Assembly: GCF_020509005.1 (NCBI RefSeq)
Contig: NC_063012.1
Span: forward strand, 10,974,001-11,038,000
Source of the DNA: Fulvia fulva
Lineage: Eukaryota; Ascomycota; Dothideomycetes; Mycosphaerellales; Mycosphaerellaceae
Direction: 5' to 3'
Length of the DNA: 64,000 nt
Under the pieces are notes generated by a model. It did no database searches. It worked only from the letters and a program-made list of their open reading frames with translations, and had not been told where the DNA came from. The stretch's first letter is position 1; each line of letters opens with the position of its first letter. Made by a program: the position numbers and the translations under genes. This document shows positions 54,695 through 64,000 of the stretch, in pieces.

Positions 54695-56283
54695 GCTTCT
54701 ACAGTTGCTGCAAAGGCCATTTCCTTAACTTCTTTAAGGAACTCGCTATCCTGTACTATTAAACTGTCTACTAATTGTATAGCTATAAAGAAAGCTTAGT
54801 GAAAAGCAGCAAGGTTCTCTAAGAGGTCTATTACTTCTCCTATTTTAGTAGTTAGTTCGGGCTTAGGGAGTATAGATTTTAGGGCTTTCTGTTTTATGTT
54901 ATAGCCCTTAATATTATAGTCAGCCTTTCTCTTTCTAAGGGATGATTTAGGGACCGTCACTTATAACCTAGTAACGTCTATTTCCTAGGGATCTAGGGAG
55001 CTTCTCTTAATTAGCTAATCGATTTTCTAAAATTCCCCTACGTTCTCCGGGGGTTAGAGAAGTTATATAAATAGCTTTCTCGGCTAAGCAACTTTAGGGC
55101 TCTTAATTAGCTAATCTATTTCGGGGGGGCTCTGATAGACGCCTAAATGGTAGGTAGATTGTCCTAAGGATACGTTCTTCCTCGGCCTTCCTAAGGGCCT
55201 CCTAGCTAGTACGCTACTTAGTAGATTTAATGTTAGAACATTGAGACCTATATCACCTCTAGGCTAGTCCTTAAAGGAATCTATATATATGTGTTGTTTA
55301 ATAGCTCTTATGTCTAGTTCCTAAAAGAGCTAGGCTTTAGCTATGTTTTTAATATACCTAATAAACACTACTTCTTTACCCCTATTTATTAGCTTGTCAC
55401 TTCTTGCCTATTAAGGTTAGGATCTTATGTCTATATAGACAATAGCTTTGTATCCCTAAACTTTTAAATAGTTAATAGTCGGTTTGATACTATTAAAAGC
55501 CTTATCTAGTAAAACCTTGAACCTATCGTAATCTAGGCTATTTAGTAGTTTGTTCCTTATATAAGTTTGGGCCTCTAGTGCTTTAGGCTAAAATTTAACC
55601 GGCATTTTAGCCTCTTCAAGCATTGCCCTTATAGAGTCCTCTAAGGTTTATATTGACCTCTTAACTAGTCTATTCTATAGAGAGTTATGTACCTTAGTCG
55701 GCTCGAGCCTAATCCCTAAATCCTTCTCCTACTACTTTACTAATACAATAAGTTCTTTTATATTGTCAAGCCTTACTACTTTTAGCTACGCTAATAATTT
55801 CCTCTCTGCTTTAATCTTCTAGTTCTAAAGAGCAACTAGAGTATCTTCTCTTTTCCTAAGAGGAAAGGTCTACTTCTTCCTAGAGAAGTTGTTAATAATC
55901 TTAAGCTAGTATTTAAATCCTAGTCTTAAGATTAGTAGTAGGCTATATATGTCAATAGATATAAGGGCAAGTCTTTTAGGTCTTCTCTCTATAACTTTGC
56001 CTTTATACTTCTTTATCTTTACTATTAAATATACTCACTTTACGGCCCGCGGACCGATAAGTATATATACCTACGGAGGGAATCATCGATCTCTGCGCCA
56101 AAACACGACACATTCGAAAGCTGTTATCAAGGCCATTCCAACGATATAAAAAGCAGGCCACTGCCCCTAGGACTGAGAGAGTTCTACCTCATTCAATCTG
56201 GACAGCTTGAAGCTCTCTTCACCCTGTTTCTTCAGCTCCAAACGCCGCGGAGGTGCCTAGCTACATTAGGCAACTCCTAGGCA

Positions 56284-57561
56284 ATGGCAGCCCAGGCTAC
56301 GGCACTAACGGCGCCTACGGCCCTATAGGCGAAGCCCCCCTAAGACAACTGGCAGCAACTTATAGAGGACGCAAAAAGTATAGAAACTAACGATCAGCTC
56401 CCTTACCGGTCTCTACAGGTAATGATCACTCAGCTACGCACGGCGCTTGTACTGTCGTATCACCGAGGGCAACAAGAAATGAGGACGACGTCCTAGGCGA
56501 TTAGCAAGGCCACCCGGAATCAACACCCCTATAGCTAGGCATCGGTCGCGGCATCGATACTAGGCCCCCGCCTAACGCACGATGCAGTTACGATCCGCAT
56601 TGCAGCAAAGGAAGACCAGGCCGAAGTTGCGAAGCTATCGAACAAGGAGCTCGCCTAACGAATCAACCAACCAGGGGTGGTCGTAGTGAACCAACAGTCC
56701 AACGGCACTCTATAGATCTATACTAGCTCTACTACTGCTAGGAGGCACCTAGAGGCACAGCTATAGTGGGCATCTAAGGTTGCGGCATCAGCGAAGGTCT
56801 CAACGAAACAATTCACGATCCTAGTCCACGACATGCCTAAGGAGTTTGACCTAACCAACCAGGGTCACCTACGCGCTCTCTAAGAGGACAACCCGGTCAC
56901 TCTTAACTCTCCAATCCAGAAGGCGACTTGGCTCCATAGGAAATGGCTAGAAGGCAAGAAGGCCTCGGCGCTAATAGTATAGCTACAAGACGCGAAAGCG
57001 GCGGATCTAGCGATAGAACAAGGCCTGGTCTGGCAATACAGCCTCAAGACAGTAGAAAAGCACTCCTCATCCTTTCGTGTCCTCTAATGCTTCAAATGCC
57101 AACAGTATAGACACCAAACCTACACGTGCACAAACAAGTAGGCCTGCTCGAACTGTATAGGAGACTATATGTCTAGGGACTATACATCGACTACGAGACG
57201 GTGCGCGAACTGTCCGGGGCACCACCTATCGTATAGTGCGGAATGCCCATAGCGGAAACTAGCGAAAAACAAGGCAATCACAAACAGAACCGTCGCCCCA
57301 AGATTCTACGGCGACCGTGAGGCTAGCCTATACCGGAACCAACTAGCGGCGGTCGGGCACAAGCGCCCTAGGGCCGAGAACGATGTAAAGGATGCGTAGC
57401 CTAGGGCGTACGGGAGGCCACGTGCTCTGCTAGCTGCGGCGAGGGAATCTAACTAGGCCCGGCTCCCCTTTAGTACATAGCCGATAGGCGTAGACTAGGA
57501 CGTACAGGGCAGTAGGACACAGGACGATACAGAGGAAATGATTGTCGATGCCGATGACTAG
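56284..57561 (+). pseudogene. LINE-C ORF1 (gag-like) with in-frame stops
   Basis: A single frame of 426 codons from ATG 56284 to TAG 57559-57561. N-terminal Ala/Thr-rich region, central HDMPKEFDLTNQGHLRAL, zinc knuckle CFKCQQYRHQTYTC (about 57090-57130), then two more Cys clusters (CSNC, CANCPGHHLSYSAEC). Stops are mostly TAG at expected Trp/Gln. RNA-binding role by family. Confidence 0.8.
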
Positions 57562-60500
57562 CCTCGACACGCTTAGCATCATCTAGTATAACGTCAACTA
57601 TAGCAAGGATATAGTCCAGAACCATTTCCTATACGAGGCGGACCCGCGCGTCTACCACGTCCTTGCAATCCAGGAGCCATAGATTAACCCGCACTATAAG
57701 AGACCAACGACCTACAAGTCACTAGGCTACACGACATGCCTACGAGGCGACGGCAGACCCCGTACGTGCTTCTATGTCAGTAAGGACATACTAGAATCCG
57801 ACTGGGAGGTAGTGTACTACGCAGACGAAGAAGGCGGGGGCGATATTACCTCCCTCTACGTGGGTAGCACCTGGATACACAACCTATACATGCAACCGCC
57901 AGCCTCGAGGTCTAGCCGCGACCTAGGGGTCTGCAGACACCTAGACAGTGCGCTCAAGAGACAAGGGTGCCACATCGTAGTAGGAGACTTTAACATACAC
58001 CACCCTTCCTAGGAAAGCCTTATGCAGCCGCACCCTATAGCCGACGAAGTACTCGACTTGATGGCGAGCAACGCAATTGCCCTCAATACCCCGAAGGACC
58101 TGGGCACCTAGAAGAGAGGGGGACTCCAAGGCACGATCGACCTCTCCTAGATCTTAGATAGCCACTACCACACGGTAACGTACTATAGGATCGAACATAA
58201 ACTCGAGGCGTCGTCAGACCACATGCCAGTCAGGACCTCTATTGCGACACAGATACAACGCACACTAGCGAGAACCCCTAAGCCAAACTGGGGAAAGGCC
58301 CACTAGGCCAACATCTAGGCGTACCTCGATGACTCCAAGAGGCTAGTCCAGATCGCGCAGCAGCAATACAACAGTAAAGACGAGATAGACGAAGCAGTCC
58401 AGGGGTTGACAGACGAAATAAGGAAAGCGACCTCACTTCACGTTCCGCTTGCCTAACCAACGACATAGTCCAAACCATACTGGACGCCGGAGTGCACTGC
58501 GGTAGTAAGAGAAGCAAGGAGAGCCCGCCGGGTGTGGACGAGCAGCTATAGCGAGGAGGCCTGGAACGTATACAGGGAGGCATGCTAACAGAAGAAAGCT
58601 ATAATACGGAGGGAGAAAGCAGTCGGCTAGAGGGCCACAGTGGAAGAAATCGCCGGCAAGCCAGAGAGGATGTGGAAGCTAGCGAAATGGGCCCGACAGG
58701 ACCCTACATAGGGCCCCTCCTTCTCTATCCCAGCGCTACAATCGCCTAGTGGCCCGGTTAGCGACCCCGAGGCCAAGGCGCGTCTACTGGCTAGCAAGTT
58801 CTTCCCACCCCCAGTCGAGGCTGATCTAAGCGACATAAACAGCTCTACTCCCCTAGCCCCTAGCATCGCGGTCTAACAGGAGGTGTCCGAGGGAGAAGTT
58901 ACCGCTGTGCTAAGGAAGTTGCCGGCGAAGAAAGCCCCGGGGCCGGATAGGATCCCAAACGAGCTACTAAAGAAGTGTAGAGATCAACTAGCCCTAGCAG
59001 TTGTAGCGATCTTTAACGCCTGCCTACAGACCGGATACCACCCGATAGCTTTTAAACAATCGACGACAGTGGTCCTACGTAAGCCGCAGAAGGAAGACTA
59101 TACGCAGGTGAAGTCGTACCGCCCAATTGCGCTCCTTAACACTCTTAGGAAGGCGCTTGAGAAGCTGGTTGCAACGAGACTCTCCGAGGCGGTAGAGGAA
59201 CACTCCCTACTCCCGGACACCCAGATGGGTACGCGCCCACAGCGATCGACGCTATCCGCGATAGAACTTATCACCTCTTAGGTAAAGGCCATCTGGTATA
59301 AGAATAGGGACAAGGTGGCTTCCTTACTTAGCCTAGACATATCGGGAGCCTTCGACTACGTGTCATACCCGCGGCTTCTCTACATCCTAAGGTCGAAAGG
59401 ACTCCCTGAGTAGCTTGTCAACTTCGTACGGTCCTACCTCCAAAACCGCAGTACGTCGATCCTAGTCGGCCAGTACAGAAGCCCATTTCAAGTAGTCCAT
59501 ACTAGAATCCCGTAAGGCTTAACGCTAGTACCTATTCTGTTCCTCTTCTTTATAGCGACGCTGCTCCCAGCCCTAGAATCCCAGAACACCGCTGCGAGCG
59601 GCTTCGTAGACGACACAAACATCCTAGCGTGGTCTTCCTCGACTAAGGAGAACTGTAGGCTACTAGAAGAGAAGCACAAGATCTACGAGGACTAGGCTAG
59701 GAGGCACGGGGCTCGGTTTGCCCTAGAAAAGTACAATCTGATACACTTTACGCGCCGGCCACGGTTCCACAATATGCAAGCTTCTATCTAGATATAGGGG
59801 CACACGACTAACCCGGCAAATCAGCTTAGGATCCTCGGACTATAGGTGGACCCGGCGCTACGGTGGAGGAAGCACGTACAGGCAATATTACGGAAAGCTG
59901 AACAGAATATGGCATCATGCTAGAGGCTCACTGCGTCCACATAGGGGGCGGACTTCCGGCAGTCACGACTTCTATATACGGCTATTGTACGGCCAGTCCT
60001 TACCTATGGCAGCCAAGTGTGGTCCTTAGGCGAGAGGGCCTGCCTATCGAAGGGACTCGTCGCGCCGCTAGCGAAGATCCAAAACCAATGCCTAAGGAAG
60101 GTCACCGGGGCATATAAGTCGACACTAACGAGGATGCTTAAGCACGAGACCGCTATACCGCCGATCGACCTATACATCCAGGGACTACGGACCTCCTACT
60201 TAGGCAAGTCGGCACAGTACCTAGTACAGAAGGTCATCGCCAGTGCAGTCGTAAGGGCCCGCGAATCAGTACTAGCGCACAAGGGCATTCGACCCGGAAA
60301 CGAGCCGAACTACCGGGTAAGGGACGAACAGCTAGCAACATAATAGGAAGGTGAGAAATCGTTTGTAGAGCAACTATAGAAAGAGAGGTGGAACAACCAG
60401 GTTGTAGGGCATAGTGGACGCCCTCAGCCAGCGGGATAACCTAAGGAATGGTCAGCTACAAAATCCGCGGTCAAGCACCCCCCGAAGCTCATCCACTACC

Positions 60501-60865
60501 GCCTTACGAGGGCATAGAGTAGCATAGCAACCCAACTGCGAAGCGAACACATCGGCCTCTAGGGGTACCTATCATAGAGGAAGGTTCCAGGATACACGAA
60601 TACTAGCTGCCCCTACGGCTATCGCTCCCAGAACGTACGGCACGCACTCCTCGTCTGTCCGAGGTGGTCGCTAGGAAGGGGGGAGTGGATGGCAAAGGCG
60701 AGGAACCGGACGATTGGGGCACTTCTTAACAACGCTGAAGACCTACGGCGCATTACGAACTGGATACTAGAGAAGGGCTGGCTAGAACAGTACCGCCTAG
60801 TAGGAGCAGTGCAGGAAGAGAGGACACGACGCAGCGCGACGAGACCGGCTAGGAGCGGGGGCTAA
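57554..60865 (+). pseudogene. LINE-C ORF2 (endonuclease-reverse transcriptase) with in-frame stops
   Basis: One frame of 1,104 codons whose ATG overlaps the ORF1 stop (ATGACTAG). Endonuclease: AIQEP, VVGDFNIHHPS (about 57982), ASSDHMPV (about 58210). Reverse transcriptase: KKAPGPDRIPNELLKKC (about 58933), YRPIALLNT, SLDISGAFDYVS (about 59330), SGFVDDTNILAWSSS (about 59600); then a C-terminal CPYGYRSQNVRHALLVC motif. Stops (TAG/TAA) sit at expected Trp/Gln and no frameshift is seen. It would nick DNA and prime reverse transcription. Confidence 0.88.
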
Positions 60866-61424
60866 CGGGGTAGTGACATGGACTACGTACGTTCAGAGGG
60901 AAAGCTAATCTAGACAAGGAGTAGTCGGGGGCGGGAAGGGTTTTCACCTATTCGGGTTTCCCTTTGTACATAACAATAGATATATACCTGTATAGGCCGG
61001 ATAGGGTCCTAGAACAGGGGAGCGACAAATCTATCTATCTATCTATTAAATATACTCTATACTAGTAAAAGCTATCCTTAGGAATAGGAATAGATTCTTA
61101 TAAGTCTATTACCTTATAAAGATTCTAGAGCAAATTCTTCCTAAAGTGTACAAATCTTCTATACTAAAGCTCCTACTACTTTAGGTCGGTCTCTAATTAA
61201 GCAGTCACAAAGGTATTCTCTATTAGTGGTACATATAATAAGTAATGTGCCAGTTCTTATAGGAGAGGAGAAATCTTATTAATAAATAGAACCCCCCTAA
61301 GGAGCTTTGTCTAGATAACAGTCTGACTAGAGGGGGAAATAAGAGAAAATGATAGAGGTTGAACACTAAACTACTTACTAAACTGGTTCTATAAAACTAG
61401 GTTTACTCCTAGCTTAGGTATAAG

Positions 61425-61631
61425 TATCACGTTAGAAGTGTGGGAAGTTATTGTACGGGCTCATATAGGGTGTTTCAAAAGCAGGTTGTGTATTGCATGT
61501 GTCTATCTAGAATGGACAAGTGTTGCTCTTGAAGAGGCTGCAGGTGACTAATCAGTCACCTGATTCTTAGCGTACGTGGCCTCAAGTTTTGATGATGGGA
61601 TGTTGCCCATGTGCACGCTCGGATCGCGACA
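61425..61631 (-). repeat. Copia-2 3' LTR, undamaged (207 bp)
   Basis: Read on +, TATCACGTTAGAAG to ATCGCGACA. Contains the perfect inverted repeat CAGGTGACT-AATC-AGTCACCTG near 61540. Reference for the three other 207-bp LTRs in the window. Confidence 0.9.
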
Positions 61632-61873
61632 CACCCCCTCAGCTCGTGCGCTGGAGTGAATGAGCTGATTCCCATGTGATCGCGTGCACCCTGTCATAAC
61701 TACCCCCCCTATCTATGGCAGTGACGTCAGGCCCTCGGTGTTGCTGCTGCTGCAGTGAGGGTAAGTCAGCTGTTTCAAGTGAAGTGAGGTGAGCTTTGTA
61801 CCCCTTCCCTCATTCCTCACTTTCACTGCTGCCATTGTTACCTATATAATAAAGCATAGAATGTGTGACTGTT

Positions 61874-61979
61874 GCCGGTGAGATGGCTCAGGTGATGGTC
61901 CCGTTGCACGGACTTTCACTTGAGTGTGCAATCATCTCACCCACCGGCAAACATCAGAGGTCCTGAGTTCAATCCAGGG
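61874..61979 (+). other. tRNA-like module in the Copia-2 3' region
   Basis: GCCGGTG (61874-61880) can pair with CACCGGC (61942-61948). In between are an A-box-like TGGCTCAGGTG (61884-61894) and a TTGCAC/GTGCAA hairpin. After it come a B-box-like GAGTTCAATCC (61965-61975) and a T-arm-like CCTG/CAGG stem. The order is not that of a true tRNA and the A-B distance (about 70 nt) is long. The mutated copy near 29868 keeps the pattern. Confidence 0.45.
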
Positions 61980-62233
61980 GTAGCCTTAGTCCTATCGTAT
62001 GCTTAAACATATATTGTCGTCCGCTCAACTTATTGAATTGTCCGATAATTGCTCTGTGCCAAGTTATTTCGCTCCGGCGAATGGTGAGAGAGCTCGCTCT
62101 GCCCCTGGGGAGTATGAGATACTAGTCAGTGGCGCAATGCACTGGGCTGTCTACGACAGAGCTTGCACCATGTGAGGTGTAATGGGGCTCCAATGGGTAA
62201 CACCGGAGCAACGGTATCGGAAAGTTGAAAAGG

Positions 62234-62251
62234 CACCTTCGGGGTGCCTTG
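62234..62251. other. GGCACC/GGTGCC hairpin
   Basis: An AAGGCACC-TTCGG-GGTGCCTT hairpin at about 62232-62252, also intact in the mutated copy near 30220. Very stable. Meaning unknown; not a bacterial terminator. Confidence 0.5.
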
Positions 62252-62693
62252 CTTTCTGCACTTTCAAAGGTCCATCACCTCAGGGTGGTGACACCTTTTT
62301 GTTTTGGGCAAGTGTGTGCTATGTGTGAGGTGCGAAAGCAGCGGATGATGTGGTGACAAGGTGGTAGTGTTGTTGCTAGCAGCAAGTTGGAGGCGTTTCT
62401 CGCTTTCTGATTGGACGCGCTGCTTTTGTCGCGCGCGTGCGCTGCTGCTGGTGACAGGGGTGTTTCTCGCCCTTGCGCTGTTAGCCAATGGGAGTCCGAG
62501 AAACACCTGTTGATGATGGTGCCAGGGCCGCACCGGTGAATGGTGGATGCTTTGCCCTGGCCTCGTTGTTTCAGCATTGGTCGCTGCTGGTGGCCGTGTT
62601 TTGCGCCTGCTGGCGCTTCCAGAGAGGTGTCCGTAAAGATGAAGCCGTTCGGTGTTCGTTTCGAGATGAGGTGAGGCCGCTGCTGCGGGCTTC

Positions 62694-64000
62694 TCAGGCG
62701 TCTGTTGGCCCGTTACCTCCTGATGCGGCTGCAGAGGGCCCTGAGGTGCGTGGGTCCACGCCTTCCTCAGCCATATTGAGCAGCTTGACGAAGTGCTTGT
62801 GCTTCTGTGGTGGAAGCAGCTTGGTCAGCCCGTCTGCAGGCATGTCGTTGGTGCTGAGATACTTGATCTCAATGTCTCCGCGCTGGTCTCGCTGTCGGAG
62901 CCAGTGGTGGTGGATGTCAACGTGGCGTAGCTTCGTGTCAAGCTTTTGCCCTTGTTGGTTGACAAGGCGGATGGTCTGCGTGTTGTCGCAGTACAAGTGG
63001 GTGCGCTGATTGAACTGAAGGTGTATCTCAGCGAAGACTCGTTCCCACTGTATGAGCTCTGAGGCGGCTTGCGAAAGCCCGAGTAGCTCAGCCTCTGTTG
63101 AGGACTTGGTGACAGTGATTTGTTTAGATGCCTTATAATCCACTGGTCCACCGAACAGCATGAAGACCCAGCCATTTGAGCTGGTCCTGTCATTATTCAT
63201 GCCGTAGGACGCGTCCGATGCTCCAAAGAACTCGTGGTTGCTACCGAGGTGCTCTGGTTGGCTGTGAAGGCCAGTGATGTGTTTGCTGGCGCCATATACA
63301 AGGCAGAGGTTCTTGGTCTCCAGGAGATAGCGCAAGCACTGATCTGCAAGCTTGAGGTGTGTCTCAGTTGGCTTGGTCAGATACTGCGATAGCATAGACA
63401 AGGAAAAGGCGATGTCAGGCCGCGTGTGTGTGGCGGCGAAGTTGAGGGATCCTATACGTTGTTGGTACGCAAGGATGGCGATAGAGGTGGGTTGATGACC
63501 CTCTGGAACGGTCCAATCAAGGTGTTGATCTACTGGCACTGTCGTTTTGCGTGCATTCGTGGATATGCTAAATTTGGCGGCTAGCTTCTCAATGTAGTCT
63601 TCTTGAGAGAGCCACAGCAAGCGCTTGTTTCTGTCGCGCGTAACCTTGATTCCTAGGAACCAGGAGAGATCACCGAGCTCGTGCATCTCGTACTTAGCAA
63701 GCAGCCGCTGCTTGATGTTGGCAGCATGGGCCTTGTGCTTGCGGTAGTAGAGCATAACCAGGTCGTCAACGTAAAAGAAGAACATAACCTTGTTGTCATG
63801 GTAGATGCATTCGGAGTCCGACAGGGGTACTAGTCCAAGGGAGGCCAGCGTCTCGGTTAGGGAGTTGTACCACAATAAAGGGGACTCCTTCAGACCGTAG
63901 AGGGCCTTGACCAGCTTGAGGGCGTATCCATGGGATGGCCTGTCGATTCCAGGAGGTGGTTGCAGATACATAGTGTATGGCAGGTCCGAGTTCAGGAAGG
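62694..64000 (-). CDS. Copia-2 polyprotein, C-terminal part (reverse transcriptase/RNase H)
   Basis: Open from the window edge to TGA 62694-62696, at least 434 codons. An in-frame Met at 63971 is internal, not the true start. Shows FLNSDLPYTMYLQPPPGIDR, LVKALYGLKESPLLWYNSL, catalytic FYVDDLVMLY, SWFLGIKVTRDR, then RNase H with GASDASYG, KQITVTKSSTEAELLGLS, YCDNTQTIRL, RHVDIHHHWLR and ADGLTKLL. It ends in a Gly/Pro/Ala-rich tail. Not RIP-mutated, so probably part of an active element. Confidence 0.92.
   Translation of the reverse strand, partial: FLNSDLPYTMYLQPPPGIDRPSHGYALKLVKALYGLKESPLLWYNSLTETLASLGLVPLSDSECIYHDNKVMFFFYVDDLVMLYYRKHKAHAANIKQRLLAKYEMHELGDLSWFLGIKVTRDRNKRLLWLSQEDYIEKLAAKFSISTNARKTTVPVDQHLDWTVPEGHQPTSIAILAYQQRIGSLNFAATHTRPDIAFSLSMLSQYLTKPTETHLKLADQCLRYLLETKNLCLVYGASKHITGLHSQPEHLGSNHEFFGASDASYGMNNDRTSSNGWVFMLFGGPVDYKASKQITVTKSSTEAELLGLSQAASELIQWERVFAEIHLQFNQRTHLYCDNTQTIRLVNQQGQKLDTKLRHVDIHHHWLRQRDQRGDIEIKYLSTNDMPADGLTKLLPPQKHKHFVKLLNMAEEGVDPRTSGPSAAASGGNGPTDA

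Larger units (their letters stand above)
56037..61042 (+). mobile_element. LINE-C, full-length Tad1-like LINE
   Basis: 5,006 bp between perfect 15-bp repeats CTATTAAATATACTC (56022-56036, 61043-61057), inserted in the mutated Copia-1. 5' leader 56037-56283, two overlapping ORFs on +, and a tail of ATCTATCTATCT units like LINE-A. GC-rich with RIP-type stops only. The leader begins ACTTTACGGCCCGCGGACC. Confidence 0.92.
46572..61424 (-). mobile_element. Copia-1, RIP-mutated copy, split four times
   Basis: Leftward element: 3' LTR 46572-46806, RNase H/reverse transcriptase 46807-47619 and 48201-49081, linker and integrase 54700-56036, gag/protease-side sequence 61058-61424. It is collinear with the intact Copia-1 at 49082-54694 read in reverse. 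Insertions: LINE-B fragment, intact Copia-1, LINE-C, and Copia-2 from 61425. The remaining 5' part lies beyond the window or is lost. Heavy C:G to T:A change gives stops throughout. Confidence 0.85.
61425..64000 (-). mobile_element. Copia-2, undamaged copy, cut by the window edge
   Basis: 3' LTR 61425-61631, polypurine tract (minus strand GAGGGGGTG, just right of the LTR), 3' non-coding region, and the C-terminal part of the polyprotein to the edge. Collinear with the RIP-mutated copy 29400-31996. It is inserted into the mutated Copia-1. The target duplication cannot be checked because the other end is outside. Confidence 0.9.

Noticed and set aside
61874..61979. A genuine tRNA gene
   Set aside because: Acceptor, D-like and T-like parts are in the wrong order and the A-B spacing is too long; only tRNA-like.
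62230..62252. Rho-independent terminator
   Set aside because: Fungal retrotransposon context; the hairpin is not followed by a T-run and bacterial termination does not apply.

Overview
This is nuclear DNA of a filamentous ascomycete, most likely a Dothideomycete related to Mycosphaerella-type plant-associated fungi. The evidence is short introns (52-57 nt) with GTRAGT-like donors and CTAAT/CTAAC branch points, genes of the fungal LPGELRN family, Tad1-like LINEs, fungal Copia, Gypsy and Fot1 elements, and extensive C:G to T:A decay of repeats typical of repeat-induced point mutation (RIP). The species call is an inference.

Layout. (1) 1-9.1 kb is a gene-bearing segment: a large membrane/low-complexity gene cut by the window edge, a tandem pair of LPGELRN-type genes (the first with a frameshift), a MULE-like inverted-repeat element with a 9-bp target duplication, and a tandem trio of small related genes. 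(2) 9.1-42.1 kb is a nest of RIP-mutated transposons: a Fot1/pogo element; a Gypsy element split by a full-length LINE (LINE-A) and by a LINE/W chimera; and a Copia element (Copia-2) split by another LINE-A copy, which is itself split by a young non-autonomous LTR element with identical LTRs. (3) 42.1-46.5 kb is a small gene island with a secreted multidomain phospholipase A2 gene and a tiny cysteine-rich secreted protein gene, separated by a Fot1-derived MITE carrying a solo LTR. (4) 46.6-64 kb is a second nest: a RIP-damaged Copia-1 copy broken by a LINE-B fragment, by an intact Copia-1 element with a 1,543-codon polyprotein, by a full-length but stop-riddled LINE-C, and by an undamaged Copia-2 copy that runs off the right edge.

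The most unusual feature is a ~1.07 kb sequence, here called W, seen three times. Each time its same end is fused to the 3' part of a LINE: twice LINE-A, once LINE-B, with different truncation points. One LINE-B/W chimera lies between 15-bp target duplications, so it inserted as one unit. This resembles the MINE (MGL + WEIRD) chimeras of Magnaporthe and suggests LINE reverse transcriptase jumping onto the 3' end of an unrelated RNA. Other points of note are an antisense zinc-cluster/coiled-coil ORF inside a gag-only LTR element, a tRNA-like module in the 3' region of Copia-2, a RIP boundary inside an LTR, and the PLA2 gene with an exact 78-bp repeat linker. Coordinates inside heavily mutated elements are approximate unless a target duplication fixes them.
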